A DNA stretch of 64,000 bases, from contig OY970206.1 in assembly GCA_963708425.1 (NCBI GenBank), positions 1,798,001 to 1,862,000 on the forward strand, written 5' to 3'. A program made the position numbers and the translations under genes. This DNA is from JACMNW01 sp963708425 (lineage in GTDB: Bacteria > Pseudomonadota > Alphaproteobacteria > Rhodobacterales > Rhodobacteraceae). Of the stretch, positions 43,653 to 52,201 are shown piece after piece (position 1 is the stretch's first letter; every line of letters starts with the position of its first letter). Below the pieces are notes generated by a model. The model had not been told where the DNA came from, ran no database searches, and was given only the letters and a program-made list of their open reading frames with translations.

Positions 43653-45499
43653 AAACCCTGATGCGGCTCGGCGAGTTGATTGATGCGTTTCGCCCGGCGG
43701 ACGGCCCGCCGCCGCAAGAGTTGTGGCCGTTTATGGGGTGGGGCCTCAAAGGGTCTTGGCCAATGTTGTGGGTTTCCGGGATTATCTCGGCGGTCGCGGG
43801 GGCAAGCGAGGTCGTCTCGGCGCTGATACTTGGTTGGGTGATTGATGCGGCTGTGGATTCGGGACCGACTTCATTCTTCTCTGACAATATGGCTTTGCTG
43901 CTGGGTTTTGTCGTTTTCTACATTGTGCTGCGGCCGCTGGCGTTTGGTGTTTCTGCGGCGTCAAACAGCATTATCGTTGGGCCGAATGTCTTGCCGTTGG
44001 TGCTTAGCCGTTTGCACCGCTGGACGCTTGGGCAGCCGGTTACGTTCTTTGACAACGATTTTGCCGGGCGGATTGCGCAAAAACAGATGCAGGCGGCGCG
44101 GGCGATGACCGATGTTGCGACAGAAGTGATCAACACGGTGTTCTTCGCACTGGCCTCGGTTATCGGGTCCGTGGTGTTTCTGGTGGCGGTCGATTTGCGG
44201 ATTGCTTTGGCGCTGGCCGCCTGGCTGGTGGCCTATGTGTTGTTGATCAAGTTTTTCATGCCGCGCATCCGGGTGAATGCAGCGGCGCGTGCAAGTTCAC
44301 GGGCCATGGTGACCGGGCAAGTGGTGGATACGATCACCAATATCAAAACCGTCAAATTGTTTGCGCACGCCGCCTATGAAGACAAGGTCGCGCTAAAGGC
44401 TATGGAAGTTTTCCGGGATCGGTCGCTGGAGTTTGGCGTTATCTCAACGTGGTTCCGGCTGGCATTGATGACACTTGCGGGGGTGCTGCCAGTATTGTTG
44501 ATCGGCGGCACGGTCGTTTTGTGGCAGCAAGGCAATGCTACGGCTGGGGCAATTGCCGCGTCTGGTGCGATTGCGATGCGCATTGCGCAGATGTCGGGCT
44601 GGGTCAGCTTTACCCTGATGTCGATCTATACCTCGATTGGCGAAGTTGAGGATGGAATGCGAACGCTGTCTGTGCCGCATAAACTTGCCGATGCGCCCGA
44701 CGCAGTTGCGCTGCCGCGTGTGGGAGGGGAGATCAGGTTTGAGGAAGCATCTTTCGCGTACGGCCGCCAGCGGGGTGGTGTTGAGGAGGTAACGCTTACG
44801 GTGAAAGCGGGTGAAAAGCTGGGGATAGTGGGGGCTTCTGGGGCGGGAAAGTCATCGCTCGTGTCGTTGCTGCTTCGGCTTTATGACACCGAAAAGGGCC
44901 GTATCCTGATTGATGGCCACGACGTGCGGACAGTAACGCAGGAAAGTTTGCGTCGGCAGATTGGTATGGTCACACAGGAAACCGCCATGTTTAACCGGTC
45001 GGCGCGTGACAACATCCTTTACGGCAGGCCGGACGCCACCGAGGCAGAGGTTGTAGCCGCAGCGACTTCGGCCGAGGCGCATGAATTTATTGCCCAGATG
45101 GTCGATCACAATGGGCGCAAGGGTTATGATGCGTTTCTTGGCGAGCGCGGCGTGAAGCTTTCGGGCGGGCAGCGGCAACGCATCGCTTTGGCGCGGGCGT
45201 TTCTTAAGGATGCACCAATTCTGGTACTGGATGAGGCGACCTCTGCATTGGACAGCGAAGTTGAGGCTTCGATCCAACAGGCGCTGGGCCGGGTGATGCA
45301 GGGCAAAACGGTTTTGGCTATTGCGCACCGCCTTAGCACCATTTCGGCGATGGACCGGATTATCGTGATGGATCAAGGACGCATTCTGGAGCAGGGCACA
45401 CACGCTGCCCTTCTGGCAATGAATGGGCTATACGCGCGCTATTGGAACCGGCAATCAGGCGGGTTTATTGGTGTAGAAGACAAGGAAGCGGCTGAGTGA
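43649..45499 (+). CDS. ABC exporter half-transporter, second of pair
   Basis: A protein of 616 residues with the same layout as its upstream neighbour: six-helix exporter domain then ATPase with GASGAGKSS, LSGGQRQR, ILVLDEATSALD and AIAHRLSTIS. Both members keep the catalytic Glu, so both ATP sites look functional. The two proteins share long stretches, including the last 20 residues (ARFWARQSGGF against ARYWNRQSGGF), which suggests an old tandem duplication. It overlaps the following methyltransferase gene by four bases. Confidence 0.9.
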   Translation: MKTLMRLGELIDAFRPADGPPPQELWPFMGWGLKGSWPMLWVSGIISAVAGASEVVSALILGWVIDAAVDSGPTSFFSDNMALLLGFVVFYIVLRPLAFGVSAASNSIIVGPNVLPLVLSRLHRWTLGQPVTFFDNDFAGRIAQKQMQAARAMTDVATEVINTVFFALASVIGSVVFLVAVDLRIALALAAWLVAYVLLIKFFMPRIRVNAAARASSRAMVTGQVVDTITNIKTVKLFAHAAYEDKVALKAMEVFRDRSLEFGVISTWFRLALMTLAGVLPVLLIGGTVVLWQQGNATAGAIAASGAIAMRIAQMSGWVSFTLMSIYTSIGEVEDGMRTLSVPHKLADAPDAVALPRVGGEIRFEEASFAYGRQRGGVEEVTLTVKAGEKLGIVGASGAGKSSLVSLLLRLYDTEKGRILIDGHDVRTVTQESLRRQIGMVTQETAMFNRSARDNILYGRPDATEAEVVAAATSAEAHEFIAQMVDHNGRKGYDAFLGERGVKLSGGQRQRIALARAFLKDAPILVLDEATSALDSEVEASIQQALGRVMQGKTVLAIAHRLSTISAMDRIIVMDQGRILEQGTHAALLAMNGLYARYWNRQSGGFIGVEDKEAAE

Positions 45500-46719
45500 A
45501 GGTTGTTATAGATCGGTTGGGGCACCACGGCGACGGTATTGCGGTGGGGCCAGAAGGGCCGATTTTCGTCAGCCAGATGCTGCCGGGCGAAGAGGTAGAG
45601 GGTGATCTTGCCGGGGACCGGCTGATCAACGCGCGGATCATAACACCGTCTGATCAACGGGTACGCGCCCCTTGTGCCCATGCCAAGACCTGTGGCGGAT
45701 GTGTGATGCAGCACGCCTCGGATAGGTTCGTGGCAGGGTGGAAGGTTGATATCGTTAGATCCGCCTTGGCCGGGCAAGGGTTGCAGGCCGATTTTCTGCC
45801 CATTATCACCTCGCCACCCCGCAGTCGCAGGCGTGCGACAATTTCGGCGCGGCGCACCAAATCGGGCGCGCTTTTGGGGTTTCACGCGCGGGCGTCCGAT
45901 ATGCTGGTTGCGGTGCCGCAGTGCCAGCTGCTGCATCCTGATCTGGTAGCGGGCTTTCCGGCCCTGGAAGCCTTGGTGAAAACTGGCGGCTCGCGCAGTG
46001 GCGAGGTTTCTTTGACCATTACGAAATCGCTTGGCGGGCTTGATGTGTCTGTGACTGGCGGCAAGCCGATAGAGTCGGGCTTGGCAATGGAACTCGCGCG
46101 GGTGGTCGAGGCGTTTGGCCTGGCGAGGTTGACTTGGAATGGCGAAGGTGTGGCGCTACGCACGATGCCGATGCAGCGGTTTGGGCGGGCACTTGTGGCA
46201 CCGCCGCCGGGTGCGTTCATGCAGGCAACCGCCGAAGGTGAGGCGGCACTGCTGGCAGCCGTGATTAATGCCGTTGGCGACGCACGTCGGATTGTTGATC
46301 TGTTTGCGGGCGCAGGCACGTTTGCCTTGCCCTTGACTGAACGGGCCGAAGTTCATGCTGTTGAGGCTGATGCCGCAATGGTTGGTGCGATGGAGAAGGG
46401 TTGGCGTCAAGCCGATGGTCTGCGTCGCCTAACGACCGAGGCGCGCGATTTGTTTCGCCGTCCGCTGGAGCCGGATGAGTTCAAAGGCTTTGATGCCGTG
46501 GTGATTGACCCGCCGCGTGCAGGGGCCGAGGCGCAAATCGCCACATTAGCAAAGTCGGAGGTTCCGGTGATTGCATCGGTCAGCTGCAACCCGATTACCT
46601 TTGCCCGCGATGCAAAAGTGTTGGTGCAAGCGGGTTACCGAATGGCTGCGCTGCAAGTGGTTGATCAATTTCGTTGGTCATCGCATGTGGAACTTGTGGC
46701 CAAGTTTGAGCGCAGTTAG
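45496..46719 (+). CDS. RNA m5U methyltransferase, TrmA/RlmD family
   Basis: A SAM-dependent RNA uracil-5 methyltransferase of 407 residues. An N-terminal TRAM-like region is followed by a [4Fe-4S] cysteine cluster (CAHAKTCGGC plus a later Cys in VPQCQLL), SAM motif VDLFAGAGTFALPL, DPPRAGAE, and the catalytic Cys in ASVSCNPITFARD. RlmC/RlmD-type 23S rRNA targets are likely; TrmA lacks the Fe-S cluster. The GTG start at 45496 overlaps the preceding stop. Confidence 0.88.
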   Translation: MKVVIDRLGHHGDGIAVGPEGPIFVSQMLPGEEVEGDLAGDRLINARIITPSDQRVRAPCAHAKTCGGCVMQHASDRFVAGWKVDIVRSALAGQGLQADFLPIITSPPRSRRRATISARRTKSGALLGFHARASDMLVAVPQCQLLHPDLVAGFPALEALVKTGGSRSGEVSLTITKSLGGLDVSVTGGKPIESGLAMELARVVEAFGLARLTWNGEGVALRTMPMQRFGRALVAPPPGAFMQATAEGEAALLAAVINAVGDARRIVDLFAGAGTFALPLTERAEVHAVEADAAMVGAMEKGWRQADGLRRLTTEARDLFRRPLEPDEFKGFDAVVIDPPRAGAEAQIATLAKSEVPVIASVSCNPITFARDAKVLVQAGYRMAALQVVDQFRWSSHVELVAKFERS

Positions 46720-46821
46720 GCCCTTGCGATGACGATACCGTGAAAAGCTGGTGAAAACTCAATCTAGGCAGAACGTCAGATATTCGCTAAGTCTTTGGGA
46801 AAAACACAAAGCGGGCGAAAA

Positions 46822-47316
46822 ATGTGGGCAGTGCGACTATTCGTGATCTTGGCGTTGGCGCTGGGCCTTTCGGGGTGCGGTTCGAAGTTCTTGCGCTACA
46901 ACGGCCCAGAAGTGACGTCCGTTCAGGTGCACAAGTCGGCACGGAAGATGTATCTTCTGCACCATGGTCAGGTGCTGGAAAGCTATGACATCGCCCTTGG
47001 GTTTGCTCCGGTCGGGCACAAGCAGTTCGAAGGCGACGGTAAGACGCCGGAGGGCACCTACATAATTGATCGGCGCAATCCGAAGTCTGAATATCACCTG
47101 TCATTGGGTGTTTCGTACCCAAATATCGCCGATAGGGAATTCGCTGCCCTGATGGAGAAACAGCCGGGAGGCGATATTTTCATCCACGGCCATTCGTACT
47201 ATCGCGGCAAGAACAAGGGCGACTGGACGGCAGGCTGTATTGCCGTCAGGGACCGCGAGGTCGAAGTGATCTATTCGATGATCAAGCCCGGCACCGTTAT
47301 TCACATATTGCCGTGA
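46822..47316 (+). CDS. L,D-transpeptidase (YkuD family) lipoprotein
   Basis: A protein of 164 residues with a signal peptide ending in a lipobox (LGLSGC), so anchored to a membrane. The YkuD domain has IHGHSYYRGK and the catalytic Cys in WTAGCIAVRD, the H...S/T-x-G-C signature. These enzymes form 3-3 peptidoglycan cross-links or attach proteins to the wall. ATG 46822 directly begins the signal peptide; a TTG at 46795 is less likely. Convergent with the CAP gene, 12 bases apart. Confidence 0.87.
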   Translation: MWAVRLFVILALALGLSGCGSKFLRYNGPEVTSVQVHKSARKMYLLHHGQVLESYDIALGFAPVGHKQFEGDGKTPEGTYIIDRRNPKSEYHLSLGVSYPNIADREFAALMEKQPGGDIFIHGHSYYRGKNKGDWTAGCIAVRDREVEVIYSMIKPGTVIHILP

Positions 47317-47328
47317 CCGAACGATAAC

Positions 47329-47841
47329 TTAGCCCCCGGTTACCAGCGTCCACCAGATTTTGCCGTTTGATTCCTGGAACCACGCAAAACCCAGTTCCCG
47401 CGCGGTCGGGTCCATGATGACATCGCGGGTATCTGGTTGGGCCATCCAGGCAGACAGCGTTTCAAGCTCGGTCTCGTAGGTTTCCGAGATCAGCTCGCCA
47501 ACTAGGCGGCCCGTATATCCGACGCGTTGCACGCGTGCCAAAGGCGATGATCCGTCAGATCCGAAATGCCACGGACGGTTCTGCACCGACATATCACGTG
47601 AATGGGTGGCTGCCGCTGCGTTCAGCTGCGCGCTGAAGGCAAGTGGTGTCAGGCGTTTCGCCGCTCGCAACGAGTTCACGGAATCAAGCAGACGAAACGG
47701 GATCTTGGCCTCCGTATCTGCATTGATCCGGTAAACCTGCGGCAATGGTCTGCCGTCCGGGCTGTTTTGCGTTTCAGGCGCTGGCGCGCAGGCGGCCAAA
47801 GCGGCCATACCGCTAAGCATCAGGATCATACGTCTGTTCAT
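47329..47841 (-). CDS. CAP (SCP/PR1)-domain lipoprotein
   Basis: A protein of 170 residues with an N-terminal signal and lipobox (AALAAC). The CAP domain is recognisable by LRAAKRLTPLAFSAQLNAAA, then HSRDMSVQNRPWHFG, GELISETYETELETLSAWM and the C-terminal ELGFAWFQES and WWTLVTGG. CAP proteins are secreted and of mostly unknown function. It stands between two L,D-transpeptidase genes, suggesting an envelope role. Confidence 0.85.
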   Translation of the reverse strand: MNRRMILMLSGMAALAACAPAPETQNSPDGRPLPQVYRINADTEAKIPFRLLDSVNSLRAAKRLTPLAFSAQLNAAAATHSRDMSVQNRPWHFGSDGSSPLARVQRVGYTGRLVGELISETYETELETLSAWMAQPDTRDVIMDPTARELGFAWFQESNGKIWWTLVTGG

Positions 47842-48029
47842 GGTCGTGCCCTCGTTCTGGACTGCAATTTGAACATCGCGCCCGGATTTTCTACACCGTC
47901 CTTACAGAAAGCCGTGGCGGTGTTCAAACCCAACTCTGCGTCTCTTTGCCGAATGACATTGGTTTGATTTGCGGTTTTCCGCCTTTGGGGCTAGTTAGAC
48001 GCGAAATTACGTGTCGAAGGAGAAAACAC

Positions 48030-48629
48030 ATGAGCACCGATAGCCCGATCAAGTTTGATCGTCGCGCCTTGCTTGGCGGTGCAGCTGTGGCCCTTGGGTC
48101 TATTGCGATGCCTGCGCTGGCGCAAGTTGGGACGACCGAGTTTGAGGCCCCTCAAGGCCCGATTCGCAACAACATTTCCAGCTTCCGGATGCTGGATTGG
48201 CGCCCCTACTTCTCGGATACCCGGAAGGGTGCCATTCTGGTTGATATAACCTCGCGCGCGCTTCACTACTGGTCGGAAGATCAGGCAACCTACAAGCTGT
48301 ATCCAACGTCGGTGCCTTTGTCGGAAGACCTGACGCGCCGTGGCCGCACACAAGTTGTGGACAAAGTCGTCAATCCGTCGTGGAGGCCAACCCCGGCTAT
48401 GCGCGAACGCAACCCTGAATGGCCAGAAGTTGTAGAGGGGGGGTCACCTGATAACCCGTTGGGTGTACGCGCCCTTTACCTGTCGTGGACGTATTACCGA
48501 ATCCACGGAACGCACGACACGCGCAAGATCGGACGCCGCTCGTCGAACGGTTGTGTCGGCCTTTACAACGAGCACATCTTGGAGCTCTTCGAGATGGCGC
48601 AAGTTGGCACGCAGGTGTTGCTGATCTGA
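48030..48629 (+). CDS. L,D-transpeptidase (YkuD family), Tat-exported
   Basis: A protein of 199 residues. FDRRALLGGAAVALGSIAM and ALAQ form a twin-arginine-type signal, so it is exported folded. The YkuD domain ends in RIHGTHDTRKIGRRSSNG followed by CVGLYN, with the catalytic Cys. ATG 48030 has AAGGAG seven bases upstream. Second L,D-transpeptidase in 2 kb; the signal type differs from the first, which is Sec/lipoprotein. A strong terminator follows. Confidence 0.9.
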   Translation: MSTDSPIKFDRRALLGGAAVALGSIAMPALAQVGTTEFEAPQGPIRNNISSFRMLDWRPYFSDTRKGAILVDITSRALHYWSEDQATYKLYPTSVPLSEDLTRRGRTQVVDKVVNPSWRPTPAMRERNPEWPEVVEGGSPDNPLGVRALYLSWTYYRIHGTHDTRKIGRRSSNGCVGLYNEHILELFEMAQVGTQVLLI

Positions 48630-48659
48630 GTTTTCCATTTTTTGGCAAAAAATATAAGG

Positions 48660-48687
48660 CGCGCCAGGATGCTTTGGCGCGTTTTTT
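48660..48687 (+). terminator. Rho-independent terminator after the second L,D-transpeptidase
   Basis: CGCGCCA and TGGCGCG pair across an eight-base loop and are followed by six T, 31 bases after the stop codon. Confidence 0.85.
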
Positions 48688-48838
48688 CTATGGCGGGGCG
48701 CATATTTGCAGGAAAATCGCGATCTAGTGTTGCTAAATTGACGCCACGATGGTGAAGCGAGTTTTGCCCCAATAAGTCGGATTGCAAAAAGTTGACCAAA
48801 CTGATTAGAAGTCAGTTACGAGGATTTGACTTGGGTGT

Positions 48839-48875
48839 GCGATATCGCCTCTGAAATACCAGATATCGCGCGATA
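48839..48875. promoter_or_regulatory. Two palindromes in front of the small-peptide gene
   Basis: GCGATATCGC (48839-48848) and TATCGCGCGATA (48864-48875) are both perfect palindromes and share the unit GATATCGC. The second ends just before the GGAGAA ribosome site. They could be operator half-sites or a hairpin masking the ribosome site; TTGACT at 48826 may be the -35 box. Confidence 0.4.
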
Positions 48876-48888
48876 AATGGAGAATACT

Positions 48889-49071
48889 ATGAAAAAGTTC
48901 GTACTTGCTGCCGCTCTGTCGGTTGCTGCTACCACCACTTTCGCTGGCGGCCTTGAAGAGCCAGTAATGGAACCGGCAGTCGTTGCTGAGGAGACTTCGT
49001 CTTCCTCCGCTGGCATCATTGTTCCGCTGCTGCTTCTGCTCGTGATTGCAGCAGCTGCTTCGTCGAACTGA
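48889..49071 (+). CDS. Small secreted or membrane peptide
   Basis: A peptide of 60 residues: a signal peptide (MKKFVLAAALSVAATTTFAG), a short acidic segment (EEPVMEPAVVAEE), a serine run, and a C-terminal hydrophobic helix IIVPLLLLLVIAAAASS. After cleavage it would be a roughly 40-residue peptide with one membrane helix. I recall similar short proteins in roseobacters without function. ATG 48889 has GGAGAA five bases upstream and is preferred over 48877. Its isolation, clean ribosome site and following terminator suggest high expression. Confidence 0.75.
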   Translation: MKKFVLAAALSVAATTTFAGGLEEPVMEPAVVAEETSSSSAGIIVPLLLLLVIAAAASSN

Positions 49072-49089
49072 TCTTCGGATCATTTCATT

Positions 49090-49120
49090 AAAAAGACGGC
49101 AGCCTGTCTGCCGTCTTTTT
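49090..49120. terminator. Bidirectional terminator between the small-peptide gene and hemH
   Basis: A perfect 13-bp stem, AAAAAGACGGCAG with CTGCCGTCTTTTT, around a five-base loop. It has T tracts on both strands and serves the two convergent genes. Confidence 0.9.
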
Positions 49121-49132
49121 TGTTTTAAGGGC

Positions 49133-50245
49133 CTATCTTGCCAACCAGCCCGAAAGATTGTCCTCTATTATCGCGACCAAAGCTGCGATATGCGAATCGT
49201 CGTCGTTCAGGCAGGGAATGTAGGTAAAGCTTTCGCCGCCAGCGTGTTCGAACGCCTCGCGAATCTCACCATTGATTTCTTCAAGCGTTTCAATGCAATC
49301 GGCAGAAAACGCGGGCGCAATAACGGCGATTTTCTTCTTTCCCGCCGTCGCCAGTTCGGCCACATGTTTCACCGTGTAGGGCTTCAGCCATTCTTCGGGG
49401 CCAAACACTGATTGGAACGTGGTGTCGATCGCCTCTTTTGGCCAACCAAGCCGTTCACGCAGCAGGCGCGATGTTTTGGCGCAGTGGCAATGATAGGGGT
49501 CCCCCAACATCAGATAGCGCTTTGGCATCCCGTGATAGGATGCAACTAGAACGTCCGGCTTGTGATCAAGCGCTGCATAAGCCCGTTCAACCGATTGTGC
49601 CAAGGCATCAATATACATTGGGTGATCGAAGTATTCCGGAACAGTGCGAGATGCGGGCTGCCGCTTTTCTTTCATCAAAGCGCGAAAAAACTGGTCGTTT
49701 GCCGTTGCGACCGTCGCCCCGGCGTAGTGCGGATAGAGCGGAAAAAAGAGTACCTTCTCGCACCCGGCAGCCACCATCGCGCTAACCTTCGAATCGGTAG
49801 ACGGATTGCCATAGCGCATGCAGAAATCGACAACCACCTCGGGCCCATGCCGATCGGCCATTGCTGCTGCGATCTTGGCAGTTTGATGCTTGGTGATTGT
49901 CATCAAGGGGCTTTCACCCTTTTCTTGGTTCCAGATCAGCTTGTAATTCGCACCCGAACTGAACGGGCGCTTGGTTAGGATGATCAGTTGCAGCAGCGGT
50001 TGCCACTTCCAACTGGCATAATCTATCACGCGTTTGTCAGACAGGAACTCATTCAGATAGCGGCGCATGGACCAGTAATCGTAGTTGTCTGGGGTGCCGA
50101 GGTTTGCCAGTAGAATCCCAATCTTTGCGGGGCGTACATCTGGATGGTCGGCTGGCGCGTGCGTTAGGCGCCCTTCGCCTGCTGCAACTGTCGCCGTGGA
50201 GGCGGCAGTCGGGGGGGATGCCCGGCCCGGCTTGTCGTCTAACAT
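49133..50245 (-). CDS. hemH: Ferrochelatase
   Basis: A protein of about 370 residues that inserts ferrous iron into protoporphyrin IX. AKIGILLANLGTPDNYDYWS begins the core near residue 38; the active-site His is in LVASYHGMPKRYL and the acidic partner in APAFSADCIETLEEI. The N-terminal 37 residues before the core are not conserved, leaving the start uncertain between ATG 50245 (AGGA eight bases upstream) and ATG 50272. Together with hemJ and hemW it supplies heme steps within this window. Confidence 0.93.
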   Translation of the reverse strand: MLDDKPGRASPPTAASTATVAAGEGRLTHAPADHPDVRPAKIGILLANLGTPDNYDYWSMRRYLNEFLSDKRVIDYASWKWQPLLQLIILTKRPFSSGANYKLIWNQEKGESPLMTITKHQTAKIAAAMADRHGPEVVVDFCMRYGNPSTDSKVSAMVAAGCEKVLFFPLYPHYAGATVATANDQFFRALMKEKRQPASRTVPEYFDHPMYIDALAQSVERAYAALDHKPDVLVASYHGMPKRYLMLGDPYHCHCAKTSRLLRERLGWPKEAIDTTFQSVFGPEEWLKPYTVKHVAELATAGKKKIAVIAPAFSADCIETLEEINGEIREAFEHAGGESFTYIPCLNDDDSHIAALVAIIEDNLSGWLAR

Positions 50246-50303
50246 CGCGTTGGTCCTATCGTTCCTGCGCATTCAACTCGACATAACGGCATTCGCGGCC
50301 GGG

Positions 50304-51140
50304 TCAACTGTCGCCGGGACTGCGTGGCAGCGGCTTTTCATCGGTGCCAAGTTGATCGGCAAGCCGGCGGGTAGCTGATCCGGGGCGAAGCGGCTTTTGC
50401 TGGCTGTCAGCCGGAGCCCAGCCGGTTAGGCAGATAATCTCAAAAGTTGCTGAAACGCGGCCGTCGCCGCCAGCAAAGGTGTCTTGGTAGATTTGCGCTG
50501 CTTTGGTGAAAACGGCTCGTCGCGTTGGGTGACGAAGGCGTTGATGCAGGGCGTTACCCTCGCCCATGGCGCGCAAATCTGCCATCAGATGAAACGCGTC
50601 GCGGTAGCGGACATTGCGGATCAGGCTATCGGCAACCGGCAGGGCAAAACCCGCTCGTTGCAAAAGCCCACCAAGATCGCGAATTTCGCCCATCGGCAGA
50701 ATGCGCGGGGATAAGCCGCCCGAAATTTGTGCCTCGGCTTCAGCCATCGCACTCCGCAACTCTGCTAGCGTTTGCCCGCCAAACATCAGCCCGAGGAACA
50801 GCCCATCTGGTTTTAGGGCGCGGCGGCATTGCACCAATTGGCCAACGGGATCATTGGCCCAGTGTAGCGCCATCGCGTGAATAATAAGATCGTGGGTATC
50901 TGTCGTCAGGTCTAACACGTCGGTATCCGCAACAAGGCGTGCCTTTGGCATCACGCCGCGCCACAAATCGGGAAAAGGCGTTACAACGGCGGGCGACGTA
51001 AACGATCTGTTAACCTCAATCAGTCTTTCTTGAACCTCAAGTGCGGCCTCATCGTGCAGGAACAATGCCGGTGCAAGCAAGGCGCGGGCGCGGTTGCGAT
51101 CTAGGGCCGGTCGGTCTGTCAGTAGTGGTGCGGTCTGCAT
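50304..51140 (-). CDS. NDUFAF5/BioC-like methyltransferase-fold protein with degenerate SAM motif
   Basis: A protein of 278 residues resembling NDUFAF5, the mitochondrial complex I assembly factor: LTDRPALDRNRARALL, MALHWANDPVGQLVQCRRAL, KPDGLFLGLMFGGQTLAELR and DLGGLLQRAGFALPVADS align by eye. The usual SAM-binding motif I (LDLGCGxG) is absent; the equivalent stretch reads FTSPAVVTPFPDLWRGVMP. It may not be a methyltransferase at all. ATG 51140 is chosen by similarity; 51152 and 51182 are alternatives. It is divergent from comF, 23 bases apart. Confidence 0.75.
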   Translation of the reverse strand: MQTAPLLTDRPALDRNRARALLAPALFLHDEAALEVQERLIEVNRSFTSPAVVTPFPDLWRGVMPKARLVADTDVLDLTTDTHDLIIHAMALHWANDPVGQLVQCRRALKPDGLFLGLMFGGQTLAELRSAMAEAEAQISGGLSPRILPMGEIRDLGGLLQRAGFALPVADSLIRNVRYRDAFHLMADLRAMGEGNALHQRLRHPTRRAVFTKAAQIYQDTFAGGDGRVSATFEIICLTGWAPADSQQKPLRPGSATRRLADQLGTDEKPLPRSPGDS

Positions 51141-51163
51141 GGCGCGGACCATAAGCGGGACAA

Positions 51164-51886
51164 ATGGGATTGCAAGGCGCACTTCACCTGATCTATCCGC
51201 CGCAGTGCATCAGCTGCGATGCGCTAGTGACCACAGATTTTGGGCTTTGCGGGGCGTGCTGGCGAGAGACGCCATTCGTTACGGGTTTGGTCTGCGATCA
51301 ATGCGGCGTGCCATTGCCGGGCGAAGACCCCGGCCATTCTGTTCATTGCGATGATTGCCTGACAATAGCGCGGCCATGGTCACAAGGGCGGGCAGCGCTT
51401 TTGTACCGCGACAACGCCCGCCGAATTGTACTTTCATTGAAACACGGCGACCGGCTTGATTTGGCTCGTCCGGCGGGGGCATGGCTGATGCGCGCCGCAG
51501 AGCCGATGTTGCAGCCGGGCATGGTTGTCGCTCCGATCCCGCTGCATTGGATGCGGCTGCTCAAACGGCGCTACAATCAGGCGGCGCTGTTATCAGGTGC
51601 GTTGGCGCGGTTGGCCAGCCTTGCACACTGCCCTGATCTGTTGGTTCGGCGGCGCAGTACTGGCAGCCAGGAAGGCCGTGATCGCGACGGGCGCTTTCGC
51701 AATATGAATGATGCGATTGCAGTCCATCCTAGCCGTACCAAGTATATCGAAGGGCATCATGCGCTTCTGGTTGATGATGTAATGACATCAGGCGCAACGC
51801 TTGCCGCCGCCGCGGAGGCTTGCATTGCAGCAGGCGCAAAGGCGGTTTCTGTTCTGGTTCTGGCACGCGTTGCGAAGGACGCCTAA
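51164..51886 (+). CDS. comF: ComF-family phosphoribosyltransferase-like protein
   Basis: A protein of 240 residues. An N-terminal zinc-ribbon-like set of cysteines (CISC, CGAC, CDQCG, CDDC) is followed by a PRTase-type domain ending in LLVDDVMTSGATLAAAAEA, the PRPP-binding loop. ComF takes part in DNA uptake in naturally competent bacteria; in others the role is unclear. RRRSTGSQEGRDRDGRFRN is the typical segment before the loop. grxC follows 51 bases later. Confidence 0.88.
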   Translation: MGLQGALHLIYPPQCISCDALVTTDFGLCGACWRETPFVTGLVCDQCGVPLPGEDPGHSVHCDDCLTIARPWSQGRAALLYRDNARRIVLSLKHGDRLDLARPAGAWLMRAAEPMLQPGMVVAPIPLHWMRLLKRRYNQAALLSGALARLASLAHCPDLLVRRRSTGSQEGRDRDGRFRNMNDAIAVHPSRTKYIEGHHALLVDDVMTSGATLAAAAEACIAAGAKAVSVLVLARVAKDA

Positions 51887-51937
51887 ATACCTATAGTCAC
51901 GCGCAAGCAAGTGCGTGTCGGTCAGGAAAAATCGTTC

Positions 51938-52195
51938 ATGAAACCAGTAGAGATTTATACAACCCCAAGCTGCCCTTATTGCTATGCTGCCAAGCGGCTG
52001 CTGGCGAAAAAGGGCGCATCCTACACCGAGATTGATGTCAGCCGTGACCCAACCATGCGGCTGGCGATGACCAACCGCGCGAAAGGTGCGCGCACGGTGC
52101 CGCAGATATTCATTGGTGCCACGTATGTTGGCGGATCGGATGATCTGCACGAGCTGGATCACGCGGGCAAACTTGACGCCTTACTGGCAGGGTAG
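51938..52195 (+). CDS. grxC: Glutaredoxin 3
   Basis: A glutathione-dependent disulfide reductase of 85 residues. The dithiol active site CPYC is at residues 12-15, with the cis-Pro TVPQIFIG and GGSDDL glutathione-binding segments. ATG 51938 follows CAGGAAAA. The longer frame from 51911 does not look conserved. It is six bases before the nitrilase-family gene. Confidence 0.93.
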   Translation: MKPVEIYTTPSCPYCYAAKRLLAKKGASYTEIDVSRDPTMRLAMTNRAKGARTVPQIFIGATYVGGSDDLHELDHAGKLDALLAG

Positions 52196-52201
52196 GCCGT
52201 T

